From assembly GCF_035982055.1 (NCBI RefSeq), contig NZ_CP108427.1, positions 8,059,001 through 8,123,000 on the forward strand: 64,000 bases of DNA, written 5' to 3'. Source of the stretch: Streptomyces sp. NBC_01288 (GTDB lineage: Bacteria > Actinomycetota > Actinomycetes > Streptomycetales > Streptomycetaceae). The notes beneath the pieces were generated by a model. It saw only the letters and a program-made list of their open reading frames with translations. It made no database searches and had not been told where the DNA came from. Positions 41,681-49,750 of this stretch are shown here, piece after piece; the stretch's first letter is position 1; the number at the start of each line of letters is the position of its first letter. The translations under genes were made by a program, and so were the position numbers.

Positions 41681-42084
41681 GCGAATGGTCAACGACCTTG
41701 AGACGTCCGGCGCGACACCACTGAAAGCCCAGCTTCGCGATGGGGCCGGCGTGCGGCGAGCGCGTCGCCCCCGCCAACGTCACCCCCGCCTCATGGCCTG
41801 CGTGCTGGACGCCATCATCGAGGCCGCGGGCAACGGATCCGCTGGATGCCTACTGCCGGCGCAAATCCCCGAAGGCACCGGTGAGCCGGGACGGGCACCC
41901 CCTGAGAAGCCGTCGCGACGTGACAGGCGGCAACACCGCGGCCCAGTGGCGGCCGCCGGCGAAGCCAAAGGGTTCGTATCACGATCATGTTGCTGACGCG
42001 GACTCGGCAGCGCGACCGACCAGCTCCAGATGTAGGAACCAGCTTGCACGGGGTGTTGTCAGAGGTGTCGGGCACACTGCGCCT
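41681..42084. other. Gene-free stretch
   Basis: About 400 bp with open frames of biased composition but no start signals or recognisable protein. It probably includes degraded remains of the TetR copy and the promoter of the next gene. Confidence 0.35.
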
Positions 42085-42927
42085 ATGAACTTGGTGACTG
42101 CGCACGACTATGCCTGGATCCGCACCTCGCCGGTCTTCCGCCACATGACGGGGAGCGGATACACCCTGACACTGATACGGGGGCGGGCCCCGCGCGAGGT
42201 GCTGCGCGTGATGGAGGCGGAACCGCGCGGCACCGCGGTGGGAACGGCCGGGCTGATCGAGGCGGGCGACGCTCACCGCGCCGAGGTGGATGACGACTAC
42301 TGGGACGAGTCCTACGTCGTGGGGGCCTTCAGCGTTCCGGGCGAGAACGGTGACTGGACACTCGTCCTCGGGTTCGACGGTGGCCTGGGGATCGCGGCGC
42401 GGTGCGTGGAGACGCTGTCGAAGGGCGGCCGGGTCGTGGCGCACTCGACCAACGGCGGCAAGCCCATTCACCTTTTCCACTGGTTCGAGGATGGTGAGCT
42501 CCGTACGACGTTCGAGGGCCCCTCAGCGCGCGACGGCAGCACCCCTGATGAACTGGTCCCCCCGCTGCGGGAAGTCGGCTTCCCTCTGACCTTCGAGGGA
42601 GAGCACGACGAGAGCGCTCCGGATGTCGACCGGAAGGCGGCGGTCCTCGCTCTGGCCGAGAGACTCACCGGCGTACGCGTCACCGAATCCCTCCTCCAGG
42701 ACGCTACGTACGAGCTGGGGCTCGTCCCCGAACAGCCCGCCGAGGAGTGGACCGGCGTGGTCATCGACATCACCGATGCCCATGGGGAGCGCCTGTACAG
42801 GGAATGGACCTACGAGGAGATCGCGACGGCGTCGGACCGGGCACGGGCGGAGGCAGACGCGCCGGTGGTGATCACCTACAACGGGCCGCCGGCCTTGGAT
42901 CATTCGGAGCACGGGACAGGTGAGTAG
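42085..42927 (+). CDS. DUF6461-like protein
   Basis: 280 aa soluble protein. The pattern 'YVVGAFSVPGENGDWTLVLGFDGGLGI' then 'LSKGGRVVAHSTNGGKPIHLFHWFEDGELRTTFEG' and 'FPLTFEGEHDES....KAAVLALAERLTGVRVTESLLQDATYELGLVP' fits the actinobacterial DUF6461 family, whose members often neighbour mobile elements or toxin-immunity genes. No enzymatic residues are obvious. ATG 42085 was chosen at the beginning of the family-like region; the longer open frame upstream is not conserved-looking. It lies next to an IS remnant. Confidence 0.7.
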   Translation: MNLVTAHDYAWIRTSPVFRHMTGSGYTLTLIRGRAPREVLRVMEAEPRGTAVGTAGLIEAGDAHRAEVDDDYWDESYVVGAFSVPGENGDWTLVLGFDGGLGIAARCVETLSKGGRVVAHSTNGGKPIHLFHWFEDGELRTTFEGPSARDGSTPDELVPPLREVGFPLTFEGEHDESAPDVDRKAAVLALAERLTGVRVTESLLQDATYELGLVPEQPAEEWTGVVIDITDAHGERLYREWTYEEIATASDRARAEADAPVVITYNGPPALDHSEHGTGE

Positions 42928-42992
42928 CGAGCGAGCGCGTGGAGGGTGCCCCGGCGTACTCGCCGCCCTCTACAAGGGAACGTGCCGCCACG

Positions 42993-43890
42993 GGGCTTCT
43001 GCGATCATGGTCTGGCAGCCTTCTTGAGCCGTCGCCGGCAGATGAGGCCGCAGCCCAGCGAGACGAAGGCATTGTGGAGGTCGAGGCGTCGCTCCCACCG
43101 CACGGCCAGGCGCTTGAACTGGTGCAGCAGGGCAAAGGTTTGCTCGACTACGTAGCGGAGCTTGCCCAGCCCCTTGATGTTCGGCACGCCCCTGCGGGAG
43201 ATCACCGGCAGGATCCGGCGGCGCCGAAGTTCACGGCGCACAGCGCATGAGTCGTACGCCTTGTCGCCCAGGACGGACTCGGGTCGCCTTCGTGGGCGGC
43301 CGGGCCGTCCGGCGACGGGCGGGGTGCCGTCGACCAGGTTGAGGGTCTGGGTGATGTCATTGACGTTGGCGGCAGTTGTGACGACCCGCAGCGGGGTGCC
43401 GCGCCCGTCGCAGATCAAGTGGTGTTTGCTGCCTGTCTTGCGCCGGTCGACCGGCGACGGACCGGTTGCGGGGCCCCCTTTTTCGCGCGTACGTGAGAGC
43501 CGTCCACGCACGCGCGCGACCAGTCGAGTTCGCCGGCCGCGTGCAGTTCGGCGAGCAGGACGCGGTGCGGCTGATCGAAGACTCCGGCCTTCTGTCAGCG
43601 GCCCAGGCGTCGCCAACAGGTCTGTCCGGAGCCGAACCCGAGCTCTAGAGACAGGAGTTGCCAGGCGATGTCCTGACACAAAACGCACAAGATGCCCTGC
43701 AGGCACAACCGGTCTGGTATCGGTTTCAGTCCTGGTGACCGCTCGGGTCAGGGCGGTAGCAGCGGTTCGATCCGCGCTCAGAAGTCGTCGTCCACCATCC
43801 ACGGCCGAGTCGTCACACGACGCAAGCGGCCGGATCATCACATCGGTTACGCCCGACCAGGCCACTTCAACAAGATCGTGTTACGAGCTC
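42993..43890 (-). mobile_element. Defective IS5-family (IS427-like) insertion sequence
   Basis: About 0.9 kb, one transposase on the minus strand. Proposed ends are imperfect inverted repeats: GGGCTTCTGCGATCATGG at the left and GAGCTCGTAACACGATCTTG read inward from the right. They match only partly and no target duplication is clear, so the borders are approximate. Transposase details are under the pseudogene entry. Confidence 0.6.
43005..43798 (-). pseudogene. IS5-family transposase, inactivated
   Basis: The first half is readable from ATG 43798 ('ARIEPLLPP', 'QELDWSRACVDGSH'-like core 'ELDWSRACVDGSHVRAKKG') but contains three in-frame TGA codons, at least some where relatives have TGG (Trp). 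At an AAAAAGGGGGC run (about 43479-43489) the reading frame moves -1, as in the programmed frameshift of IS427-type transposases. The second half is intact ('VDRRKTGSKHHLICDGRGTPL', 'VVEQTFALLHQFKRLAVRWERR'). With three stops before the frameshift, an active enzyme cannot be made. Confidence 0.8.
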
Positions 43891-44214
43891 AAAGGGCCGT
43901 CACGGTCCCTCCGAAAGCGGACCCGGTCAGATATTTCGGCCGACGCGCCCCTTGGCGCGAACTTCCCGCGCCCGCCACCGCCAGGTGGTCAACCAGGCAG
44001 GCAGCGCCCAGCAGCCCTGCGAGGTCCGCGATCCGGCTGTGCGCGATCCGAAGCCGCCCGGGGGGATGCTCTCCGACTGCGTATTCAATCTCGACCGGAC
44101 GTCAACAGCAGCCGGCCACCGGGCGGGACGGCGCCCATGAGGGTCGCCCAGGTGATCTACGGGTAATCAATCATGCTCCGGGCATAGCAGCGCCGATCTG
44201 GGCGGGCAGTCCGT
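43891..44214. other. Gene-free stretch right of the IS remnant
   Basis: About 320 bp with no recognisable gene, RNA or repeat. Base composition is a little lower in GC than the surroundings. Confidence 0.35.
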
Positions 44215-44934
44215 TCAACGAGACTCCTCGTCCCGCAGGTCACCCGTCGATCGTGCGGGACGAAGGGCCTGCGTGCCTGCGATGAACGTCTCGATGCTCA
44301 GATCGAGTTGGGCGCGGTCATATGTGTCGATGGCTGCTGCGGCAAGCCGCGCGAGGTTGGGGTGTGTCTCGGGCGGGAAGGCAGCCAGCCCCTCCCTCAG
44401 CATCGCGGGACGCGGAGGCGCGCCTCCTCCCGTGACGTACACAACGTCTCGGCCGTGAGCAACGCACAGGTTCGACAACATCGCCAACGTGCGAACGGTC
44501 TCCTCGTCGGTGAAACCGGCGTCGTACAGTCGACCGACCAGACCTTCGGTCGGTCCCACGAACTTCGTGATCAGAGCGGCGTCGGGGCGTAGGTGTTCCG
44601 AGAAATCCGCCGCGGCGATCATGCCCTCGACCAGAGCGTGTGCGTAGGCACGCACCGCGTCCTGCCACGTCGCGTCCGCCCTGATCGAGTAACCGTCGGA
44701 CCCTTCGGCGAAAGCGTCCAGTGCAGCCAACTGCAGGAGCGTGGCGAGGTCTCGCACGTGGTGGTTGATGGCTTTCCGGTCGACCCCGAGGTCGTCGGCC
44801 ACCGCCTGCATCGTTACCGCCCGGGCACCCATCGCGCGTGCGGACGTGACTATCTGGGCGAGGCTGATCCCCGCACGCTTGCCTCGACCCCTGCGGCCGC
44901 CAGAGGCCACTTGACTGTCCATATCCGCAAGCAT
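44215..44934 (-). CDS. TetR-family transcriptional regulator
   Basis: 239 aa. A basic N-terminal arm (GGRRGRGKRAG) precedes the HTH 'AQIVTSARAMGARAVTMQAVADDLGVDRKAINHHVRDLATLLQ', and the C-terminal domain of about 160 residues resembles TetR_C. The start is uncertain between ATG 44934 and ATG 44922; neither has a good ribosome site, so a leaderless message is possible. It is divergent from an isochorismatase-fold gene, with AATTCCCGGGCGGGAATT between them. A decayed paralogue lies beside the MpaB-like gene with the same operator type, so this regulator may control both. Confidence 0.84.
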   Translation of the reverse strand: MLADMDSQVASGGRRGRGKRAGISLAQIVTSARAMGARAVTMQAVADDLGVDRKAINHHVRDLATLLQLAALDAFAEGSDGYSIRADATWQDAVRAYAHALVEGMIAAADFSEHLRPDAALITKFVGPTEGLVGRLYDAGFTDEETVRTLAMLSNLCVAHGRDVVYVTGGGAPPRPAMLREGLAAFPPETHPNLARLAAAAIDTYDRAQLDLSIETFIAGTQALRPARSTGDLRDEESR

Positions 44935-44949
44935 ACGGTTGAATCGCTT

Positions 44950-44967
44950 AATTCCCGGGCGGGAATT
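44950..44967. promoter_or_regulatory. TetR operator between regulator and hydrolase genes
   Basis: AATTCCCG-GG-CGGGAATT, 8-bp perfect arms with a 2-base spacer. Same half-site and spacing as the palindrome at 41394-41409. It lies 16 bp before the TetR start and 88 bp before the divergent hydrolase gene. Confidence 0.7.
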
Positions 44968-45054
44968 CGGCAGGCGGGGCAGGGCGGTGTCATGAACGCG
45001 AACGCGGCCGATCGGGCAAGCAGGTTCTCTCACGACAGAGAAGGAACGGCAGGC

Positions 45055-45618
45055 ATGGCGAACAGCGCACTTCTGGTGATGGACGTCCAACGGGATATCG
45101 TGGCCATGGCCGACGACGGTTCCGGATATGTGCCGCGCCTGAGCAGGGCGATCGACGGTGCCCGGGCTGCCGGTATCCCCGTGATCTACGTCATGATCGC
45201 GCTACGGCCGGGCGATCTGGAAGTCAACCCTCGCAACAGGGCGATGGCGAACGTCGTGCGGGCCGGCCTGTTCACCGAGGGGGCTCCTGGCACCGAGATC
45301 CATCACGACGTCGCGCCCCGGCAAGGCGACGTCGTGGTCACCAAGAGGCGGGGTAGCGCGTTCTCGGGCAGCGACCTCGACCTGGTACTCAGGGCTCGCG
45401 ATATCGACAGCCTTGTTCTCACCGGCATCGCCACCAGCGCCGTAGTGCTGTCCACCCTGTGGCACGCCATCGACCTGGACTTCGGCCTCACCGTTCTGGC
45501 GGACGCCTGCCTCGACACCGACCCCGAGGTGCACCAGTTCCTCACCGAGAAGCTGTTCCCCCGGTGGGCAGATGTCGTCGCCGTCGAGGACTGGCTCACA
45601 GCCATCGCACCGCAATAG
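45055..45618 (+). CDS. Isochorismatase-fold cysteine hydrolase without the usual cysteine
   Basis: 187 aa. The fold is clear: D10 in LVMDVQRD, K97 in VVVTKRRGSAFSGSDLDLVLR and 'LVLTGIATSAVVLSTLWHAIDLDF', where the nucleophile cysteine is normally found after 'TSG'. Here the positions read A129-V130, so the catalytic cysteine is absent. Related actinobacterial proteins with 'SGVVLST' exist, which suggests a subfamily with altered chemistry rather than simple decay. GAGAAGGA precedes ATG 45055. It is divergently paired with the TetR gene and probably repressed by it. Confidence 0.82.
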   Translation: MANSALLVMDVQRDIVAMADDGSGYVPRLSRAIDGARAAGIPVIYVMIALRPGDLEVNPRNRAMANVVRAGLFTEGAPGTEIHHDVAPRQGDVVVTKRRGSAFSGSDLDLVLRARDIDSLVLTGIATSAVVLSTLWHAIDLDFGLTVLADACLDTDPEVHQFLTEKLFPRWADVVAVEDWLTAIAPQ

Positions 45619-45703
45619 CGGGAGACCGTCCGGACCCCTCGCAAGCCGGCCAGGACGGCATCGCCTCCCGGCCGGCCGGGTGAGGTCGGTCGGCGGCGTT
45701 CTG

Positions 45704-45846
45704 CGCTGCTGCCCGGGCCTGGGTGAGGGCCAGGCGGTAGGAGTCGCTGCCGGTCTGGATCGGGTTGCCGCCGAAGGTGAGCCGGTCGACGACGGCCGCG
45801 CAAAGCCGAGGATCGGTGAAGGTCTTGGTCCAGCCGCTGAAACTTC
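45704..45846 (-). pseudogene. Remnant of an IS21-type IstB ATPase
   Basis: About 47 codons matching the C-terminal end of IstB helper proteins: 'SFSGWTKTFTDPRLCAAVVDRLTFGGNPIQTGSDSYRL'. Nothing else of istA or istB is visible, so this is the scar of a lost IS21-family element. Confidence 0.65.
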
Positions 45847-45963
45847 TCGTTCGAGGCGAGTCTGGCTCCAGTGCTCGACGGGCCCGTCCAGGTTCTGAGC
45901 GTCCGGACACCACGATGACGGGGTGGTCGCGAGGCGGCATGGGCCGGACGCGGCCGACGTCGG

Positions 45964-46176
45964 GTGAAACCTGAGGCGCAACCCGGGCCGGTTCACGGAC
46001 AGTTGGTGGGCGACGTGGTCCTCAACGACGCCACCTCGGGCAAACCGGCGGCCGAGGTGGGCTACTGGACCGCAGCGCACGCACGCGGGCGGGGAGTGGC
46101 CCCGCGTGCCCTGAACGCACTCACCAACTGGGCCTTCGACACCTTCGCCGCGGACGGGCTGGAGCGCCGCCCTTTT
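45964..46176 (+). pseudogene. Remnant of a GNAT acetyltransferase
   Basis: 'LVGDVVLNDATSGKPAAEVGYWTAAHARGRGVAPRAL' followed by 'NALTNWAFDTFAADGLERR' is the acetyl-CoA-binding core of a RimJ-type GNAT, with RGRGVA as the pyrophosphate loop. The N-terminal substrate part and the last strands are missing and the frame runs into unrelated sequence. Confidence 0.65.
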
Positions 46177-46233
46177 TCCCCCGCGACGGCCACCTGCGGA
46201 TACGGCGCACGAGTCCCTGAGGCCCGAGGGACA

Positions 46234-46265
46234 ACGCCCCCGCCGGTCGTCACCGGCAGGGGCGT
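46234..46265. terminator. Terminator of the rhamnogalacturonan lyase gene
   Basis: ACGCCCCCGCCGGT / ACCGGCAGGGGCGT form a 14-bp stem with one mismatch and a CGTC loop, 22 bases past the lyase stop codon. Confidence 0.75.
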
Positions 46266-46287
46266 CGCTCTGCTGACCGAGGGGGGC

Positions 46288-47970
46288 TCAGGTCAGCAGG
46301 TCAATGCAGTCGAACGACGTGCCAGGGCTGAGGAACCCCGACCCCGTCGAACCACTGACGACGTTGATCTTCAACACGTTGTACTTCGTCGCGTCCGAAC
46401 TCCACGCACTGGAAGGGACGTTGAAAACGAACGTGTGGTTGTTTCCGCGGTAGGAACCCGTGGTGAGATCGCGCGTGGAGGGCTGTGTGGGAGGCGTGGG
46501 GATGGCCGAGACCCAGTCGTTCACGGTCACTTGGGGACGGGCGTTGATGTACGCCGTCGTGACACCGACGCGCAGCGTGTGCGCGGCGGCGGCCTGTGCC
46601 GCGGTGAGCTTGAAGTAGACGAGGATGCCGTCGTTGACACCCTTCCACAGGTACGCCGGGAAGGATGCGGCCTCGCTGCCACTGCCGATCGTGACGTTCC
46701 CGGTCCACTTCGCCGCACGGGCGTCGGAGGGATGCGCGTACGTCATCAACTCGGCGTTCTTGAACTCTCCTGGCGTACCGTCCCAGTTGCCGAGCCGCCA
46801 CACCGGCGACGCGGTGGACGGGTCACCGGTGATGCTCAGGGTGTGCAGAGATGTCGTACTGCCCGCCGTCACCGCCACCGACTCGCTGTGCACGGCGAGT
46901 TCACCCTTGAAGACGGTCAGCGTGTACGTCCCCGGGAGCATCCCCTTGCAGGAGAAGGCACCGGTGCCGGCCGCGGCCTTCGCCCAGTACTGCGCGTCCG
47001 CGTTGGAAAAGCCCACGGTGTAGGGGTACTTGGCGTCCATCCCCTTCAGACCGACGCCAGCCGCCTTCCCCCGCCCCGCCTTGCCGACCCAGCCGGTGAT
47101 GCCGAACGAGTCCGCCCAGGAGGTGTCGAGGTTCGCCGCGAAGAGGGAGGACGAGGGGGTCCCGCCGTCCGTGAACGCCACCACGAACGGGCCCTGAAGA
47201 CCGAAGCGTTCGGGCTCCGTCTGGGCCTCGTTGTAGTGCAGGATCTCGTACAGCCCCGCCCCGCCCTCGTTCGAGTGGCGCAGCAGCGAGCGGTAGAACG
47301 GGCCGCCGGACGCCTTCTCGTGGTTGGAGCGCACCAGGTACAGGCCGACCGAGCCCGTCGTGAAGCCGACGTGGTCGTAGTCGATGGTCCGCTTGCCCGA
47401 GTAGTGCTTGGAGCGGGTCGTGCCGTCCGGGTGCTTCCAGACGTCACCGGCCTCGATGATCGTGTCGGTGGTCGAATCCCACGCGTCCGAACCGGAGTTG
47501 GGGAACACCCCCGGCTTCACGCGCACGATGTAACGCGTCGCGGTGAAGGAGGCGTCCGCCTTGTTCGTCCACAGGTAGACGTTGTTCTCGCCGCTGCGGG
47601 CCGCGTACCACTGGGTGATCGCCCCGTGCACGACCTTCACCAGGATCGTCGACCCCGACTGCTTGATGCTGACGGTGGAGGTGCCGAGCCCGGACTCGAC
47701 ATGCGAGTGCATGCCGCCATAGCCCTCGTACTCCTTGCCCTTGTAGGCCAGGGACGTGAGGTCACCGGTCGACTTGGAGACCTTGAGGACGAGCGAACCA
47801 CCCGTATTGATCACGTAGTTGGAGCCGACGTCGGTGTACCCGAACGCGGCGGCGGAGGCGGACGAGAGGAGACCGGTGCCGCCCGCGACGGCCGCGCCGG
47901 TGGCGGCGACACCGATCGCGGAGGCCCCGAGCATGCGCCGACGGGTGAGGTGCTTCTTGTGCGTGCTCAA
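46288..47970 (-). CDS. Secreted rhamnogalacturonan endolyase, polysaccharide lyase family 4
   Basis: 560 aa. Cuts the rhamnose-galacturonate backbone of rhamnogalacturonan I by elimination. The twin-arginine signal (HLTRRRMLGASAIGVAATGAAVAGGTGLLSSASA in outline: RRRMLG then a hydrophobic core) is followed by the large N-terminal catalytic sandwich (about 40-300; 'GGMHSHVESGLG', 'GKRTIDYDHVGF', 'GGPFYRSLLRH'). Next come a fibronectin-III-like domain (about 305-375) and a C-terminal CBM-like sandwich (about 380-560, 'WRLGNWDGTPGEF', 'CIDLL'). TTG 47970 is the best start, with GGAG exactly 8 bases upstream. It lies 95 bp downstream of an anti-sigma candidate on the same strand. Confidence 0.86.
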   Translation of the reverse strand: MSTHKKHLTRRRMLGASAIGVAATGAAVAGGTGLLSSASAAAFGYTDVGSNYVINTGGSLVLKVSKSTGDLTSLAYKGKEYEGYGGMHSHVESGLGTSTVSIKQSGSTILVKVVHGAITQWYAARSGENNVYLWTNKADASFTATRYIVRVKPGVFPNSGSDAWDSTTDTIIEAGDVWKHPDGTTRSKHYSGKRTIDYDHVGFTTGSVGLYLVRSNHEKASGGPFYRSLLRHSNEGGAGLYEILHYNEAQTEPERFGLQGPFVVAFTDGGTPSSSLFAANLDTSWADSFGITGWVGKAGRGKAAGVGLKGMDAKYPYTVGFSNADAQYWAKAAAGTGAFSCKGMLPGTYTLTVFKGELAVHSESVAVTAGSTTSLHTLSITGDPSTASPVWRLGNWDGTPGEFKNAELMTYAHPSDARAAKWTGNVTIGSGSEAASFPAYLWKGVNDGILVYFKLTAAQAAAAHTLRVGVTTAYINARPQVTVNDWVSAIPTPPTQPSTRDLTTGSYRGNNHTFVFNVPSSAWSSDATKYNVLKINVVSGSTGSGFLSPGTSFDCIDLLT

Positions 47971-48015
47971 GCGACTTGCTCCGTGTGACTCCGTGCGAGA
48001 GGAACCTTGCGCTTC

Positions 48016-48046
48016 CTTGTCGCCACCGGCACCGAAAGGGTTGCCG
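48016..48046 (-). promoter_or_regulatory. Conserved leader motif of the rhamnogalacturonan lyase gene
   Basis: Reads CGGCAACCCTTTCGG then TGCCGGTGGCGACAAG on the minus strand and matches the leader of the second PL9-like gene. CGGCA and TGCCG can pair. A small AGGAA/TTCCT hairpin follows directly, then the ribosome site; the motif ends 45 bp before the TTG start. Confidence 0.55.
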
Positions 48047-48065
48047 CCCGCCCAAAAATCTCTAC

Positions 48066-48923
48066 CTAGGATTTCTGCGCCGCGAAGTCGCCCTTCACAG
48101 CCAGCTGTTGGCCGCCCGCCGTGCCCGCCGCCGAGTAGCTGTCGTCCTTGGCGTCCCGGCCGCCGCGCGCGTGGTTGTACTGCCCGGCGAAGACCCAGTC
48201 CCCGACCGCGACCGTACGGCCCTGCTTGAGTACCCACGTGTAGGTCAGGAAGCCGTCCTGCTCCGTCACCGTCTGCGTGAAGTCCTGCTCGGGCAGCGAG
48301 CGCCAAGCGCCTGCGGAAGTCACTCCGGCGGTCAGTTTGACCTTCAACTGGACCGTGAGCGCGGTGAGTTGCTTGGTCGTCTTGAGGGTGACGTCGCTCT
48401 GTGCCCAGAAGTCGTTGCTGCCCGGGTCGATCGAACCGTCCGACCAGAGGGGGCCGTCCTGGGTGCCGGAGGCGGCCGGCAGCACGGGGGGCGCGGAGGG
48501 TGAGGCGGTCGAGGGGGTGGTCGGGGAGGTGCTCGCCTTGGGGGTGCCGTGCGTGGTGTCGGAGCCGGAACTCGGTTTTGGGGCAACCGGGTTGACCGAT
48601 GTACGGCTCGTCGCGTCCGGTGACGGAGTGGGCGTCGGGGTCGGTGAGACGGACACCGTCTGCTCGGCGGGGGTGTTGTTCTTCACCGCGGACGCCACCG
48701 CGTAGCCGCCGATCGCGAGGACGCTCGCCACTGCGGCCGTGGCGCTGACCACCCGCACCCAGCCGAACACGGGCGGCCGGGTGGCCCGGTGGTGGGGGCG
48801 GGACTGTGCGGCCATGCCGCGTTCGAGCCGGGCCAGGATGCGGGAGCGGTCGGGTTCGTGTGCCTCGGCCGCCTCGTGCAGCCGGGCGATCAACTCGTCG
48901 TCGTGCACGTCCTGGTGTCTCAT
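48066..48923 (-). CDS. Membrane-anchored anti-sigma candidate with an extracellular domain
   Basis: 285 aa. A cytoplasmic N-terminal part (1-55; 'DDELIARLHEAAEAHEPDRSRILARLERGM') precedes one membrane helix (about 56-77, 'VVSATAAVASVLAIGGYAVA'), then a Pro/Thr/Ser-rich stalk (about 85-150). The outer domain of about 130 residues ('NDFWAQSDVTLKTTKQLTALTVQLKVKLT', 'WVLKQGRTVAVGDWVFAGQYNHA') looks like a beta-sandwich resembling a carbohydrate-binding module. It overlaps the sigma factor gene by 4 bp, the usual sigma/anti-sigma arrangement. It may sense an extracellular polysaccharide, by analogy with RsgI in clostridia (inference). Confidence 0.72.
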   Translation of the reverse strand: MRHQDVHDDELIARLHEAAEAHEPDRSRILARLERGMAAQSRPHHRATRPPVFGWVRVVSATAAVASVLAIGGYAVASAVKNNTPAEQTVSVSPTPTPTPSPDATSRTSVNPVAPKPSSGSDTTHGTPKASTSPTTPSTASPSAPPVLPAASGTQDGPLWSDGSIDPGSNDFWAQSDVTLKTTKQLTALTVQLKVKLTAGVTSAGAWRSLPEQDFTQTVTEQDGFLTYTWVLKQGRTVAVGDWVFAGQYNHARGGRDAKDDSYSAAGTAGGQQLAVKGDFAAQKS

Positions 48924-49522
48924 CGGGTCCTCCCTCCGGTCTCGCCGCCGCGTGCCAGCGCCGCGTGCATCCGCAGCGGAGGGCTCTGCGGGCCGAGCAG
49001 ACGTTGCAACTCGGCCATGCCCTTCGACGTCTGGCTCTTAACCGTACCGACGGAGACACCGAGGGCGAGCGCGGTGTCCTTCTCCGACAGGTCGAACGCG
49101 TGCCGCAGCACGACACAGGCCCGCTTGCGGAACGGCAGCCTGCGCAGGGCCTCTTGGACGTCGACCACGCCGGCCACGTCCGGGTTCTCGGTCGTCTCCT
49201 CGCGCTGCGACCAGAACAGGGCGACCCGTCGCCGCTCGCGCACCGCGCTGCGGATCCGGGTTCGGGCCAGATTGGCGACGACCCCTCGGGCGTAGGCCGC
49301 GGGATGGTCGGCGGCGCGCACCCGGTCCCAGCGGTGCCAGAGCGCGAGCAGCGCGTCGGCCGCGAGATCGTCGGCGGCGTCCGCCTCACCCGTCAACAGG
49401 TGGGCGAGCCGGGACAGTTCGGCGTAGTGGCGTTCGAAGAAGGCGTGGAACTCCTCGGAGGCGGCGTCGTCGACGACTGTGCCCACGGCGGACCTCTCCT
49501 CGCTGCGGTTTGTGAGTGTCAT
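48920..49522 (-). CDS. RNA polymerase sigma-70 factor, SigE family (ECF)
   Basis: 200 aa. Region 2 starts 'EEFHAFFERHYAELSRLAHLLTGEADAADDLAADALLALWHRW', and region 4 is 'VQEALRRLPFRKRACVVLRHAFDLSEKDTALALGVSVGTVKSQTSKGMAELQ'. The 'LAADALLALWHRWDRV' and 'PAAYARGVVANLART' segments are those of the actinobacterial SigE family. ATG 49522 was chosen because the conserved part begins about 20 residues later and the upstream frame is not conserved-looking. It is coupled to the membrane protein that probably restrains it. Likely target: the downstream lyase and perhaps other pectinase genes. Confidence 0.88.
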   Translation of the reverse strand: MTLTNRSEERSAVGTVVDDAASEEFHAFFERHYAELSRLAHLLTGEADAADDLAADALLALWHRWDRVRAADHPAAYARGVVANLARTRIRSAVRERRRVALFWSQREETTENPDVAGVVDVQEALRRLPFRKRACVVLRHAFDLSEKDTALALGVSVGTVKSQTSKGMAELQRLLGPQSPPLRMHAALARGGETGGRTR

Positions 49523-49750
49523 GTAGATGACACGTGTTTGTTCGGGGATGATCCCCGCGAGATCCGGAAGCGTAGCAGTGATCAACTGGCCGATCTGGTA
49601 CGGACCTTCGAACGGTGTCTGACAGGTCGACCACCGACTGGCAGGCCGACCTCGATTCCGTAACACGGGGAAAACCTGAAACAGGTTCAACGCGGGAACA
49701 ATCCAGCCAGCATCCGCGCACCGATCATTGAAGCCACGAGGAGTACCCGC

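Noticed and set aside
45463..45961. Small open frames on both strands after the hydrolase gene as new genes
   Set aside because: The only recognisable content is the IstB remnant; the other frames lack start signals and conserved segments.
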